DNA of 64,000 nucleotides from Pelecanus crispus (lineage: Eukaryota > Chordata > Aves > Pelecaniformes > Pelecanidae): the NCBI RefSeq assembly GCF_030463565.1, contig NC_134652.1, positions 18,453,397 to 18,517,396 of the forward strand, written 5' to 3'. The notes below the pieces were generated by a model that saw only the letters and a list, made by a program, of their open reading frames with translations, did no database searches and had not been told where the DNA came from. Shown piece after piece: positions 37,301-49,017 of this stretch (position 1 is the first letter of the stretch; every line of letters starts with the position of its first letter). A program made the position numbers and the translations under genes.

Positions 37301-38117
37301 CTATATATATGCATTTTTAGATCCTTCCATATGTATTTTTTAGGAGAGTGATTCTTCTATTGCAGAAGAATTAATAACTAAAATTTTTTGAGATATAAAT
37401 CCAAAGTATAGTACTACCTGTTGAGACTATGTACTAGAGAGCTACTATTACATGTTACTCACAAAAATGAAAACATGGGCTGAGGAACAAAAATGGCCCG
37501 TAGGTAAAGAAACCCTCAGTAAACAGGGAATTTTAATTAGAAACAGCACCTGAGACAAAACATCTTCTAGTAGAATTACTTACTATAAGAGCTGTAATTT
37601 TAATCACTAGAATTGAAAAATGAATATAAACAAGTTTGCAACATCCAGTAGAGCGGATTTTAATTTTAGGGGGTAAAAACAAGAACAAGGGTCTGAATTG
37701 TTCTTTCAAGGTTACACAAGTTTAATTTCTAATGGTGGCCACCAACAATAAATCAACTATTTTATTTCTAAGGATTTCACTGTTCATATTTGTTCTTCTT
37801 ACAGTAATCGACCAAATTGTTCTGAAGACAATAGGAGAATGCATCCCTCAGATGAATTTAATAGAGGAAAAAACAGATTTGTACCATATTCTTCACGAAT
37901 AATGCATCCATCTTCATCTGTACACCAAGATGATAGCTCAATAGACTATGAAAGAAAACCTTTTCAAGGTGAAACTACCAGAGAGATGGAACAAACTAAA
38001 AGATTACCAGTTGTAACAGTTGATTACAATTATGGTCTGCCATTAGATTATGGACCTGAAGAAGAAGAGAGAACACATTATGATTTACCTCCAAGAGACC
38101 ACTACAACTGGAACTGA
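16299..38117 (+). CDS. DUSP11: DUSP11, RNA 5'-triphosphatase (PIR1-type phosphatase)
   Basis: Eleven coding exons join to 1,995 nt (664 codons plus TGA): 16299-16327, 24961-25036, 28839-28970, 29827-29950, 32424-32484, 32588-32634, 33086-33161, 34116-34217, 34757-35680, 36529-36639 and 37805-38117. All introns are GT-AG and phases agree. Known role of the family: a nuclear cysteine phosphatase that removes gamma and beta phosphates from RNA 5' ends, including non-coding RNA. Visible here: [17 protein letters not shown] (residues 17-33), [14 protein letters not shown] (64-77), and the catalytic loop [12 protein letters not shown], in which Cys128 is the nucleophile and Arg134 binds phosphate. 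Asp99 in VPD is a candidate acid, but I am less sure of it. Residues 1-181 match the mammalian catalytic domain closely. From 216 onward a disordered R/G/H/D-rich tail holds a repeat array. Human DUSP11 is about 377 residues, so this tail is unusually long. The ATG at 16299 has A at -3 and G at +4 and follows an in-frame stop. Confidence 0.95.
16328..24960 (+). other. DUSP11 intron after coding exon 1 (8.6 kb)
   Basis: A long AT-rich intron with no CR1 that I can recognise. A minus-strand protein-like remnant occupies about 18515-18945 (separate entry). Otherwise I see nothing supportable. The acceptor is ttcattacag at 24951-24960. Confidence 0.7.
18515..18945 (-). pseudogene. Degenerate protein-like remnant, family unknown
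   Basis: On the minus strand, a stop-free tract from about 18795 down to a TGA at 18562-18564 reads like real protein, for example [20 protein letters not shown] and later [16 protein letters not shown]. Flanking segments remain protein-like but hold stops and frame changes: [15 protein letters not shown] upstream, and [11 protein letters not shown] in another frame downstream. There are no splice sites that rescue it and no poly(A) tail that I can see. It may be a decayed retrocopy or old transposon coding sequence. I do not recognise the parent. Confidence 0.35.
24961..25036 (+). CDS. DUSP11: DUSP11 coding exon 2
   Basis: Encodes the end of codon 10 to residue 35, [20 protein letters not shown] then VPLKG. 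This is the highly conserved N-terminal part of the phosphatase domain. Donor GGG|gtatgt. The exon happens to open with ATGGCGGAG, but that ATG is out of frame. Confidence 0.95.
26000..27400 (-). pseudogene. Degenerate protein-like tract, family unknown
   Basis: On the minus strand several short stop-bounded segments read like protein. Near 27203-27391 there is [20 protein letters not shown] followed by [15 protein letters not shown]. Near 27000-27100 there is [17 protein letters not shown]. Near 26060-26200 there is [20 protein letters not shown] and then [20 protein letters not shown]. Stops and frame changes separate them. The codon-like composition and the single common strand suggest one decayed Ser/Thr/Gln-rich coding sequence, but chance cannot be excluded without a search. 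It ends just left of the CR1 insertion. Confidence 0.3.
27592..28365 (-). mobile_element. CR1 LINE, 5'-truncated
   Basis: The 3' terminus is at the left (gagaatcatagaatcgttta, complement of the CR1 tail). The minus-strand frame at 27699-28079 includes [20 protein letters not shown] and later [20 protein letters not shown], the C-terminal end of CR1 reverse transcriptase. It is the best preserved CR1 in the window, so probably the youngest. Confidence 0.95.
28839..28970 (+). CDS. DUSP11: DUSP11 coding exon 3
   Basis: Encodes 44 codons (residues 36-79), phase 0 at both ends. It carries the conserved core strand [17 protein letters not shown]. Acceptor cattttcattgtag, donor AAG|gtaata. Confidence 0.95.
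29827..29950 (+). CDS. DUSP11: DUSP11 coding exon 4
   Basis: Encodes residues 80-120 plus one base of Glu121. It includes [20 protein letters not shown], the segment before the catalytic loop. Asp99 in the VPD motif sits where a general acid might be expected. Confidence 0.95.
31150..31960 (-). mobile_element. Ancient CR1-like LINE fragment
   Basis: The plus strand preserves antisense CR1 phrases in order: 'gattaaagtttttcctctaa' followed by 'aatctagcctaaacctctc', then 'cagactaaataagagaagct' and 'ggaatagtctggatgaggtt'. Highly diverged and inside the intron before the catalytic-loop exon. Ends approximate. Confidence 0.75.
32424..32484 (+). CDS. DUSP11: DUSP11 coding exon 5 (catalytic loop)
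   Basis: A 61-nt exon encoding [20 protein letters not shown] plus the start of Arg141. It holds the complete C-x5-R phosphatase signature, Cys128 to Arg134, so the enzyme should be active. Donor AG|gtaagg. Confidence 0.97.
32588..32634 (+). CDS. DUSP11: DUSP11 coding exon 6
   Basis: A 47-nt exon encoding [15 protein letters not shown] (residues 142-156), the helix after the P-loop, with split codons at both ends. Confidence 0.95.
33086..33161 (+). CDS. DUSP11: DUSP11 coding exon 7
   Basis: Encodes [20 protein letters not shown] then QPMR (residues 158-181), the end of the phosphatase domain. The family has R-G-H and a Y-x-x-D-L motif at this point. Confidence 0.95.
34116..34217 (+). CDS. 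DUSP11: DUSP11 coding exon 8
   Basis: Encodes residues 182-215, an acidic and proline-rich linker ([16 protein letters not shown]) between the catalytic domain and the repeat-bearing tail. Donor GG|gtaata. Confidence 0.9.
34757..35680 (+). CDS. DUSP11: DUSP11 coding exon 9, giant repeat exon
   Basis: A 924-nt exon, open throughout, encoding residues 216-524. The acceptor is gctttacag at 34748-34756 and the donor is AG|gtaaag. Flanking phases match the exons on both sides. It consists almost wholly of the tandem array described separately. The frame is also open for 68 nt upstream of the acceptor, and the ATG at 34689 lies in intron sequence, so it is not the start. Confidence 0.93.
34758..35680 (+). 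repeat. Coding tandem repeat, about ten 90-96-bp units
   Basis: Units begin at 34758 (partial), 34848, 34941, 35037, 35130, 35226, 35322, 35418, 35508 and 35604 (partial). Lengths are 30-32 codons and all length differences are multiples of three. Each unit opens G-[PRH]-G-Q-R-[RLQP]-R-[PS]-F, then -x-D-H-, then an acidic patch and a Q-L-[KR]-D-like stretch. Copies are diverged but keep frame, which argues for selection on the protein. Several units contain RGRGQR, an RGG-like sequence. Confidence 0.95.
36529..36639 (+). CDS. DUSP11: DUSP11 coding exon 10
   Basis: Encodes residues 524-560, serine- and aspartate-rich ([20 protein letters not shown] and further), probably disordered. Acceptor ggttatttgcag, donor AG|gtaaat. 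Confidence 0.9.
37015..37200 (+). mobile_element. CR1 3'-end fragment, plus orientation
   Basis: Sense-strand CR1 phrases are visible: 'gctgaaacaggttgcccaga' followed by 'ggagctgtgaaa', then 'gagcaggtggccctagg' and 'gatcctttccagtct'. It is the only recognised CR1 copy in plus orientation and lies between DUSP11 coding exons 10 and 11. Confidence 0.85.
37805..38117 (+). CDS. DUSP11: DUSP11 last coding exon
   Basis: Encodes residues 561-664 and TGA at 38115-38117. The tail is polar and basic in its first half and ends PPRDHYNWN, reminiscent of the aromatic Trp-containing end of mammalian DUSP11. The exon continues into the 3' UTR. Confidence 0.92.
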
Positions 38118-38472
38118 ATAAAAAGGACAGATGATGTTTGCTCAACTTAGACTTACTTTTACCCATTTTACTTTGTATGTGGACCAATTTTTTTTTTTTT
38201 TAAAGAAATTAGGAAAATGCAAATTTCAGTAGTAGAGAACTGGTCTCTATTGTAAGATTAGCTTCTACTGATGTTTGGTTCTTTAAATTTATGAGGGTGT
38301 ATTTGTTAAGTGTAGCTGGAGACAAGGTCTCAGTACATGTGGAATTTAGTCCCTCCTTCTAGTGAAATTGGAACCTTGTACCTTAAAACAAACAACTTTC
38401 TGAGTGATTATAGTTGTGTCTTTTGTTTTACATTTCTTTAAAATGTATGTAATTTCCGGATGCAAAAGTCAT

Positions 38473-38478
38473 AATAAA
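38473..38478 (+). terminator. Proximal poly(A) signal AATAAA
   Basis: First canonical AATAAA downstream of the DUSP11 stop, about 356 nt after it. Confidence 0.5.
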
Positions 38479-40131
38479 ATACTGCACTATCAGGTAGATC
38501 AGCACTGAGTTTATAGAAAAAATACTATGCAATGAATGGAGCAAAGTTACGTCCACTTCATCCTTTAATTTGAAAATAGCAGTTTGAATTATTGCTAACA
38601 ATCTCTGCAGCATTGCAGTTTAATTCCAGATTTTCTGTACCATCAACTGAACTGACCTAGTTGCACTCTTTTTCATAGCAGATTTTTTCCCACGTTACTA
38701 ACATGGAAGCAAATGGAGTTTGAATACTCTAACTGTCAAACTTGCTTTTCAGTAATCTGAATATCCCATCCTGATTGCATATTTTTTTCCCGGTCCCATA
38801 GGTTATATATGTTTCAGAATAGCCCAGTGCACGTAAATGTCACAATTTTCTCCGCAGCGCATCCAAATGAGGTGGCTCATGTATCATCAGCTTACCTGTC
38901 TCAACTGGCCAAGATCACCGGTGCCTATATAGCTACACCTCCCTGTTTGTCAGTCATATCTGTCATACTCTCCAGTTCTAGTTTCTACCAGTTTCTTTTT
39001 ACAGCACAGCAGAGTAATGTAATCAGAATAGAAGAATAACCTCTTTGGGTAAGTTACTTTCAAGAGTCATGTATTGGATGGTCTCCTCTGAACTGCCACT
39101 TCAGTGGTCTTAAGAAGGTAGTGCAAAAAATTCATGCCAGCAGCTGCACAGTAGCACCAACAGCTCCTACTGTAGATAAACAAATCTTAGTTCATAGGAT
39201 GGAAAACAGTATTAATGTAATACTTGGGTAAATTAAAAAATTTACATTTTTCATGATTACATTTTCATAAATTAGTATTTTTAAAAGGCATCACAGTGAA
39301 TCAGGATAAAGCTAGACCATGATATTAAAATAAACAATTAAAATGAAAGCTAGCTACTGAAGTCATGCAGTTAAGAAACTGCCTCAAAAGCAGCATAGCT
39401 GTAAAGCATAAAGCAAGAGGGTGTGGGTGTAGGTACACACTGAAGAAAAAAAAACTGAAAAAAAAAGTGTGTTCATAGCCAGAACCCACAGAGCTTTTTT
39501 GCCTTTTAACTAGCAGCATAAACCCCACATTTCTGAATTCATGGTTCTATAGCTACTAAGTAAGGACTAGATTTGAAAAGTGGAACATTTGGCAGCTCCT
39601 GTTGTTTTGTAACGCATGCAAAAAGTTCCCAAAATCAAAGGATTCTGTGGATATAAATTCAAACTGCAAATGTTTCATTGCCTTTGCAACTGGTAGAACA
39701 GCTTTGGCTTTGTTCATTGTACAAAGTAAACAGTTTTCTCGTTTTCACAGCAGCTAGTCAATTGTATTTCCCATTAAGTCTCTGATTGTGAGCCTCATTC
39801 ATGTGGTCTCAGGAATGAAGCACTCTATATACAAACCAGTTGTGGAACTGAGCACTAAATGTTAAGAAAAGGCATTTGTTCCTTCACTTGCCTTTTTCTT
39901 TTTTTTTTTTTTTTTTTTTTTAAAATGGGGGTAAGCTGACAATCTTTATCTAGGCTTCTTTATTTGGAGGGAGGAAGATCTGCAACTTGGTCTACTATAT
40001 TGCCAGATTCTTTTAAAAAAACAACAAAAAAACCCCTCCCCAGTATTCTCCAGCAGGGAACTAAGAATTAGGGCCTGGTATTACAAGCACTTGGAGGTTT
40101 TTTATACTCTGTATGCAGTATTCATGAAGTG

Positions 40132-40137
40132 AATAAA
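40132..40137 (+). terminator. Distal poly(A) signal AATAAA
   Basis: AATAAA followed within 40 nt by a T- and GT-rich element, the usual downstream context for cleavage. Confidence 0.45.
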
Positions 40138-40150
40138 GAGAAAACATTTG

Positions 40151-43100
40151 CCCTTCATATTTTTGTTTTGGGGTCTGAATTATGGTTTTTAGGATTGAAG
40201 TGACCTTACAGTCAAACCCTTGTTACTTCAGACTGGGGGTGCTAGGAGTGCCTGAAGAGGTGAAAAGCTGGTGCAAAGAGAAGAGGGGCATGAGGAGTTA
40301 GGATCAGCACTAGCTGTTACCAGTCCTTGGTCAGTTCCTGCAGGACCCGTTGAGGGTTCAGATGCATTCAGCCTGATGGTATAGTTCCTGTTATCTGACA
40401 AAATAAGCATAACTTTCAAACTATGTTGGATTCCTCTTTTCAAGCAAAATAGACACAATGTTTCCCCAAATGGCTTTGAGTATATGAAAATAGCCCAAGT
40501 TGGGTTTGGTATGTTTTTTTTTTTTTTTTTTTTAGAATTTAGGGTAAGGCTTTCCACCCTATTCTTCCTAATGCAATTAGGCAGAGCTAAACCCACCAAT
40601 ACATTACAAAATGTTACTGACATTTATCTCAAATTCCACAGCTGAGTCATCACTGCATATTCGCATCTGTAGTACTCAGTTACTAATTGATCCACATAGT
40701 GGAGAATGAAATTAAATTAAATAAAATGCTTCTTGTTTTTTAACCAAATATTGAATTACAGTGGCACTCAAAAAAAAAATCACACAAAAAACCCCAAACA
40801 CATTTTCTCTTATTTATTTTACAGTTCTACAAAATGTCATAAAATCTTGCTGGCCTCTTTCGTGTATGTTCTCAGCAAACCTAGAAATAGCTGTTGTTCT
40901 ATCACAGAGCAATAAAAAGCAAGACTTGGATGGGCAGTGTTGGTTTCCTGCTGCCCTGAGTGTGAGATCTTGAAGAAAAACACAAGGATACGGAAAATCC
41001 AGAGGTAGCACAGAATTATTTGAAGGAGTTGTAAGAGTTTTAATATATATAACTACTGAACTCACAGAAAACTTCTTTTTCTGTTGCTGTCCTGAAGTCA
41101 TGATTTAATTGGAGGCCTGATTTTTATTGGGTGGTGAAGCCATGGGGCCAGCTCGCCCTGAGGTATGATCATACTGAGTTAGGGAATGTTCGGGTGGTTC
41201 CTGGACAGTGCTGGGATTGTCTGAATGATGAGTTCAGATGAGCTCTATGCAGAAGGCTGACTCCCAAGAAGGGATTGGGAAAAAGGTTGGCTCCAGCAGA
41301 AAACTTACACAGGGATACGACTAAATTTCTATGTAGACATCTCCATTACGTGAACAGCTAATTTAGTTTTGCATGTGAAGAATAAACAGTTATCTAAAAA
41401 ATGGCTAGAAAGGTTTGCATGTGACTTATTTTTCTCTCAGCTGGGGCAAAAGGTAAATTACCTAGAAGGAGCCCCAAGTACAGTTAGGATCCCTTCCTGT
41501 TTATTTGCAACTGAAGTAACTGCTAGCAAGCTGCAGGCTTTTTTTCATGTGCACGAGTGAGTGATGTGTTACAATTCAAATTTGGGGTGCACTGCTACAA
41601 CCAGTGGGCCAGGACCAGCAGTCAAATGACCTGAGCCCTAGCTGCCAAAGATCGGTTCCTTCTTAAGAAGTCTCACATGAGGCATCCAGAAACGCAGACA
41701 CCCAAACATCATTTGTGGTTTAGAATCTGCTCAGTGCTGGGGAAAGAACAAATGTATTCCCCATCTGGGGTTGAGCAAGGGGATATGAATCCCTGGCCGC
41801 TGTGAACAGTAGTGTATTTAAAATGTGTGTGCAAACAAAAAGCAATAGCTTCTATGCTGTTATCAACCCACTGGTGTTTGCTTCCTCTCCGGCTGACTCT
41901 TATTTGCTCCAGTTGTCAGTGGACCGAGCTTTACTGGTTCCAGTGGACAGCAATTTCCAAAACTGCAGATCCCTTTCTTCTTGTGGGGAGTCAGAAAAAT
42001 CCGATGACAAAAAGGAACCAGGTGAGGAGGCAACTTGGTTCTCCTTCCTCCTGACATAAGACAATTTGGGGGGAGGTGGGGCGGGGACAGGAGAAAAAAA
42101 TATCTTCAAAGACAAAAATGATGGAGGAGGGAAAATGAAAATCCAGGTGTCAGGGGGAGAGAGTTATCAGCGTGAAGGAAGAAATGGCAAAAGATCCATG
42201 TGTTAAAAGCTGGTAAAAGATTAGTGGATTTAAAAAGAGGGCACATGCTGGATGAGGAGCTCCTCGCAACTTCTTATCTGGGTCTTCTAAGCCATGCCAG
42301 TGGCTCTGTGAGAGTGCCGTGCTGATGTACATAACAGTTATCAAAAAAATACAGGAGCACTCAGACCTCTACTCCTGCAAAAAAGTCATGTGGGAACTTA
42401 AAACTAATTAAGGCTTCCCTTTAAGCTTTAAATCTTGTCTATGTGTAGTATAATATCCTGAAGATATTCCCTCCAGACTCCAGTCAGAATTTCAGACAAT
42501 CAAGTAAGAAACAACTCCACAAATCGGTTTCACACATTGAAAACGAGCTAGGTTTTTACTGGATATCAGGAATCCCATCATTGGAGGAATCAGAGAATCA
42601 AATCCAATTTGTTTATTACAAATATGTACCTGTCTACTTTCAGGGCAGTATCAAAACACACTATAATCTTGCTATTACTGTAGCCATCACACAAAAGTTA
42701 CAGTTATGAACTAGTTCAAGTATAACAAAGAGATCTGAAGTTACTGCCTCTATAGGAAGTCAGTGCAGAGTCATACTGAAAGCAGGAGGCATTTTCTTCC
42801 TTCATGAGGAGCGTTCGGGACTGAATGTTCCACAAAGGAAGATGAAAGAGCCCCCAGGATAGATAAGCTTAAAAGTTGACACAAAGGAGGATGATCCTGA
42901 TGCAGTTCTTCAAAGGACCTCTTCCAACATAAACAGACAGAATTTTTTATTTTGCAAGTTATACTACCAAACAAAAGTCTATAGAGCAAAATTAAGCCTT
43001 TAAGGAGAAGATAAGAGAGTACAAGCTATTGCTGATATCTGTTAATCACAGCTCAATCCATCTTTAGGGCATCTTCAGACGTTCAGGGATGCAGTAAATA

Positions 43101-46100
43101 CTAAATAGAACAAAGAAAGTATAAACTGGCATTGCAAAGTGAATACTACAGCTGATTCATCCTTGCCTGCACACCCCAGGTGAAAAATGGGACCACCATA
43201 TCCTGGTATCATGTTGGAGCTATTTAATAGCAATTCTGGTACATGGTGAATGGAAAATTCTGATTTTCAGAAGTTACACACCAGAAATCTTTAATAGGCC
43301 TAAAATATATTCAAAGAAACAGCGCTTACAAATTAAAAGAAAACCAGTAATTGTTTTCTATCATTCAATATACCAGTTATAATAAAATATATAGAGAGCA
43401 AAGGATATATTCACCCGACTTGTTTTTAAATCTAATTTAAACTCATTAGCGGTAGCAGAACTTGTGACGATGGCCACAGATTAGCCGCCTTTTCTATTGT
43501 TGAAAAGCAACAGCTTTTGGAAAGAGCTGGACTAGATGTGAAACCTCTGGGCCTGTTTATTCAGCATTATAGTGTGTTTCTGAATCCTTATGTCCCTGAT
43601 GACAGAGGTGCTTTTCTAGTTGTGCTCTTTGTATTCAGTTTGTGCACACTGGAATGATATGCACTTTTTTTTTTTTTAACTACACAGGCTAATGTCCCTC
43701 TTGCCTTAGCTCATGAAAAAAGAACAATCTGACTACTGAAATTAAATAAAGAAAAAAACCTTAGAGCCACACAAGCTTCAATAACAGAAGAACTTAATAA
43801 AAGGTCTCTACTTGTTTCTCTGATGTTATTTTCATTTTGCATTTTTCCACAGGCCTATGTAGAAAGACCTGCAGATTTATAGGAAGAGTTTGCCCTCATT
43901 ATTTCCATTTCTCTTTGTCTCTAACTGTGGCTCATTTTTGCCTGTTATCTTGATCCAAAAAACCCCACTTAGATACTTGACAGGAGCTTTTCTCCCCTTC
44001 AGTCTTCTTTCTGGATATGAAATACTAATTTCACTTTTATATATGTATGTATATGTATGTATAAATGTGCATTATAAACATATATATAAATTTCTGTATC
44101 TAAATGGAGATCTCTGCTCTCCTAAATGTCAGTGAGAGATCAGGTATAAAGATGGAATTGTCCGTGTGAGTTACTATTGTTCATCTCCAAATACTTCAGA
44201 GCTCATAAATTAAGATTTAGTGAATGTACATATACTGTAGTCACTTTACTGACATAGGAAGTGGTGTAGTTAGTAACAATACCCTGCAGAGAGAGGTAAA
44301 AAGAGATTTAAATGTAAACATAAAAGTTATTTTGGAAAAAAGAACAACTGTATAAAAAGGATAGATATATCATTTCCTAAAAAACATGCCACAGGAACAA
44401 TAAACTACCCAAACTATAAAATATTTATTTAAATCAGGAGTGTAAATAACAGCTAGACAAAACTAAGAAACTTCCAGTTTTTATTCACAAAGTGTGTCCA
44501 AAGATTCTCAGTAATTTAAATCTTCATCTGTTATAGAGTGGAAAGTAGAGCTGTTAGTAATTGAGAAATTTGAGATAATTCAACTAAATGCTGGAGAAAT
44601 CACAGACCATGGCTAACAACACGCACAACAACCTTGTACAACAATGTTGATCAGTTGTACAGAATATCTGCTTGTACTGGAGACAGTGGAGATGGGCAAG
44701 GAGCACCACTTCTGAACAAGTCCATGCAATCTCATGAGATAAAATCCCTGGGAACAGATGATCACAAAAGAGAATCACAAGTTTTCTCTCTCTATTTGTC
44801 ATATCAGGAGCCTCTCATTCAGGAAAATTGTCCTGAACATACAATGTTAAATATGATCAGAGGTAATGAAATCTAATGAGATCATTATACAGCTCTGGTG
44901 ACATTTAGAATCTTTTAGGTGTTGATTTTCACTAACTGATTGTTATTACAATCCTGTTTGATGTTGAGAAATCGGAGCCATCAAACTTTTTTCACAAATG
45001 TTGCTAATCTGTGTTGTGGGCGGCAGTGCCTTCGCCCTGATTTGTCCCCCAGAATACAGCATTTCATCGGTATCTCTGAGATGCTTTTTGGACTATGAGA
45101 GCTATCAGTCAGCATCCAGCCTCCAGCCACCATCACTTATGGTGAAGGACTTAAAAGGAAGACCATGTACAAGTTGCCACTTTTTAAGGCAGCTTTCAAG
45201 AAGGTTATGCAGCTAGTCAAAAATTTCCTTGGAGTAAAAATGAGACAATTAAAAGCATGAGAGTTGGCATGGAAACTAGTGAAGCTTGGATGATAAAAAA
45301 TAAATACACCTTTAAATCAAAAATAAGCAGAATAGCAATAAAAAGTATTAATTAGCAAGAAACAAGAGATTATTCAAGAAAAAAAAATATCCTTCAGCAA
45401 TCAGAAATCTGATTTTAGTGACACCAGTAAAAAGGAACCTAACCTACAGAGGTAAAATGTAAAATAAAAAACTAGGAAGATTAAATAATACTTGAAAAAG
45501 AAACAGTTAAATATATAAAAATAAATAAGAATTTTAAATTTTAAAGTATGTTAGAAATAGCCTACAAGATAACTGGTTAGTTTGCAGACCTCGGAACAGA
45601 AAGCATCATTAAGAAATACATGTTGCAAAGACCCTGCGCAATTTACCTGCATAAGATCATAATACATAAATTTATCTCTGAGCAATTTTTCTCCAGATAA
45701 TCAAAATAATGATAGTGATTAAAGACACCAGCAGAGAAGATGTCTGAACAAACTGCTAAGCAGGGACAAGCTTCTAAGACTAGCTTCTCTTCAGACACGG
45801 TTTCCAAGGGAATTTAGAAATCAAATAAGACAGCCACTAAAATACATGCAAACTATTATGAAAATAATCGTTTTTACCAGACTAGGAGGTATCAAATGTT
45901 ATACCTACAGTTACAGAGAGGTTGGTGTGATCCTAAGCGATACAAATCTACCGACTTTCAGGACACGAAAAACTAACTGGAAAAATAAAACTAGAAGACT
46001 AGAACACGTAGAAGATTACGGTGTGTCAGGTCTGATCAGGAGGGATTCCACCAGGAAAACTGTGCCTCTGTCATCTACTGTTTGCACAGCTGTAGCACTT

Positions 46101-48130
46101 GGAAACTGCACTATTTTTCCCCTAGGCTCTGTAGACATAATATAGCAAGTAAGAAAGCTGCAGCTCCTATGAATCTGCAGACTAAGCAGTAAGAGTTCAC
46201 AGGTGGACACAGTTGGCAGGAGGAGGAAAACAAAAATAATTCAGATCAATGCAGGAAGTAATGATCATAACATACCAACTGACTGGAAATTATTGAGTTT
46301 TATCTAATTTAGGAACAGGTTTGAGAGAGTATACCAGCACACAGCAGATTTGCAGGAGGGATTCTTTTAACATACATGAAAAGAAACAGGAGAAAATGTA
46401 TGGCTGCTCCTTGAAAAATGGGTCAAAAGAAAACAAATGTGCAAAAAGGATTGGTATGGCTTCTGGAGCAGGTGAACAGATGCCCGGACAAAGAATAATC
46501 GGTTTCATAGGGTGTAGGAAATGCATTGAGCGGAAGATACAGGTAAAGAGTTAAGTAATGATGTGCTTTACATAAACGTCACATCAAAATACAAAAATAT
46601 ATGGTGTGAACCTTGAATGAATTGTGTTTCAGTCCAGAATGCCTGCTATTAGGTAAACAACAGATCATTCTTTCTGTCTTTCGCAGATTGTTTTGCTTGG
46701 ACTGCGGTTTATCACCATTTCAGCAAGTACTCAGTGCATAAGACCCACCACCAATATTTTCCGTGCACTTATTTTTATCAGGTAGGATAACCCCTGTGGA
46801 GCTGTTCAGAACAAATTTTGTTGCATGTTTGATGGGTACTCTGCCTTGACTGCTATTAAGAAAATGCACAAAATGTTTTTAAGGGATGTAGGAGGAAATA
46901 GGGTGTTAGAATTGGAAATAGCACCTGAGGGTCATTTCAGCAGGACAGGAGGGCTGCTGATTCCTGGCTAAACAAATGCAGAAATATTATCAGGGATGTT
47001 TGCTGTACATCCATGTCAACAGCATTGAACATGCAAGAAAAATATATCCACCCTGAGCCTGCTCCTTGCTGCTCCCTACCCCAGCTCCCTGCCATTCCTC
47101 CCCATTGTGCGGCTGAATAGCAGGCACCATCATGTGAACACATGCACACACACGGGACAGGAGTAAATGGGTGCCTCTGATCATGGGTCGGGGACCCAGG
47201 CAGATGCACCTGCAACACGATGGCATATGATGGCAGAAAGGAAGGTGTGTGTAGTTTCGGCGTACTTCAGTAAGAGGCTCTTGGCCTCCAATTAAACCCA
47301 CTGTATTTTTTTGTGTATTCTGCCACAGAAGGCACATTGAGCTATCCAAAGGCAGTTACTACATCAGAGCCATGACAGGGAAGGGAAAAGGCATTACGTG
47401 GGTCATTGAGTGTAGCGCTGTGACAAAAGCCGTCTCTACCACTGAAAATGAAGTCTGTGGTTTGCTCTGGCCACATTCTGTGATGCATAGGCCTTGGGCT
47501 GACTCACGTTGCTCGTGTTTCGTGTTCCTGAAGTTGCGGCTTTAACGCTAGCGCGGTCACCACAGAGCTCCCACCAAAGGACAGGACAGGGAACCGGCAG
47601 GGAAGAGGCACCCGGGGCAAACCTCTCCGGAGGACTCAAGTTTAGGCAGGACCCACGTGGATATGAACAGATTGAGGTATTATGGACCAGCGTCTTGTTT
47701 ACAGAACTATGAAATGTCAGCGAACACGCAGACGGCATCAGCACGCCCATTCGGAACATGCATGCGTCAGTGGGGGACGGATGAGCAAAGCCATACGTGA
47801 AGAGTTAACTACTACAGGGAAAGCAAAACCGTCCCGTAGAAAGGCCGGGGGCCAGCAGAAATCCCTATAGAGAGGCTTGGTATGAAAGACACACCACAGT
47901 GGGCTCTAAAGGAGAACTTTACCATACAGTATTATGCAAATTCATGTATTTATGCAAGTTTATGCATCACTTACGGGAAAGAAAAATACATTATTGTTTT
48001 CGACTTATCAGATGAAAGGCCACGTACGTCAGCTAAATTCATGTCCCCGTCTGAGATCATGAATTTAAATGATTAGCCGAAGGCTGATTTCTTAAGCAGT
48101 GTTTCCCTGGATCTGATGGAGGCTGACAGC
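40151..48130. other. Intergenic DNA, no gene seen
   Basis: No open frame on either strand looks like a known protein and none has coherent splice context. Visible items are a T20 run at 40514-40533 and an AT-rich microsatellite-like stretch at about 44035-44090. I recognise no clear CR1 here. Confidence 0.55.
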
Positions 48131-48576
48131 ATGCGCTTGGAAAGCCTGCTCTTCTTTCCCCAGAGTTAAGGGAAACGGCGGCCGGCTGCCCAGGGTACGC
48201 GCCCGGCGGAGGCTGCCGGCTGGGATCGCGGGGCCCTTCAGGCCCGCTGCGCTCTGCCGGCCGCCCGCAGCCCGCAGCCCAGCCGGGCCGGGAGGACGGG
48301 CCGGCTGCCCCAGCGCAGCAGGAGGCGGCCGGAAGCGGAAGAAAAGGCGGCCGCTTACGGAGCCGCCGTGACTGGGCCGGGCGGCGGCTCAGCGCCCCTC
48401 ACCGCCGGGGGGAGCGGGGCTGGTGCCGGTTAATAAACCCTTGCGAGTAACCGCAGCCAACCGCTGTGAAGCCCCGCGGGCCCCGCTCCCTGCGGCGGCC
48501 GCGGCAGGGATGGAGGAGGGGGCGGCCGCCCGCTCGGCCAGGCCCGGCCCCCGGAGGCGCCGGGGCTGAGCGCGCT

Positions 48577-48596
48577 GCATGCCGGGAGCCGTAGTC
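48577..48596. promoter_or_regulatory. ZNF143/THAP11-type promoter motif
   Basis: The string gcatgccgggagccgtagtc matches the GGGA-x3-GTAGT core (complement ACTACA-type) typical of ZNF143-bound vertebrate promoters. Assigned from motif shape only. Confidence 0.55.
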
Positions 48597-49017
48597 TCCG
48601 CGGGCCGAGCGGCCGCGCCGCGGCTCCAGGCGTGAGCCGAGGGGCAGCGCACCTCGGCGAGTGGGGAGGGCGGCGTGAGCTCGGCGAGTTCCCGGCCGCC
48701 CTCTCCCGCCAGGCTGGCGGGGGGGAAGCGCCACCACCCGGTCGCCTGGCAAGCAAACGCGTGTGCTTCGCGTTCCGCTGCTCTCTTCGCCCCTCGGGGC
48801 GACGGACTGGGGCGCTCTCCTTTGAGCCTTCCCCCCCCGCCTGCAGATGGTACGCCCCGCCGGAGGCCGGCGTCGTCCCCCCCCCCAGCCGGCTCGGCAG
48901 GCTCCATGGCCGGTCCTGCTCAGTCCGGGCGCTGCGTGCGCCCGCCCTCCTTGCTCTTAGAAGCACTCTCTCCATTGGCTGCGGCCGGGCGCTCTTGCCA
49001 ATCAGGAACCGGCTATC

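Larger units (their letters stand above)
38118..40150 (+). other. DUSP11: DUSP11 3' UTR and downstream sequence
   Basis: AATAAA occurs soon after the stop (38473-38478), giving a UTR of about 0.4 kb. A second AATAAA at 40132-40137, followed by a GT-rich stretch (tttttgttttggggtctg), would give about 2 kb. The sequence cannot decide which is used. A T23 run is at 39899-39921. Confidence 0.5.

Noticed and set aside
42771-47759. Scattered 70-120-codon open frames between DUSP11 and BTAF1
   Set aside because: They overlap on opposite strands, have no splice logic and resemble no family.
38150-48130. Expected FGFBP3 upstream of BTAF1, as in human
   Set aside because: No open frame of suitable length or cysteine pattern is present in the interval.
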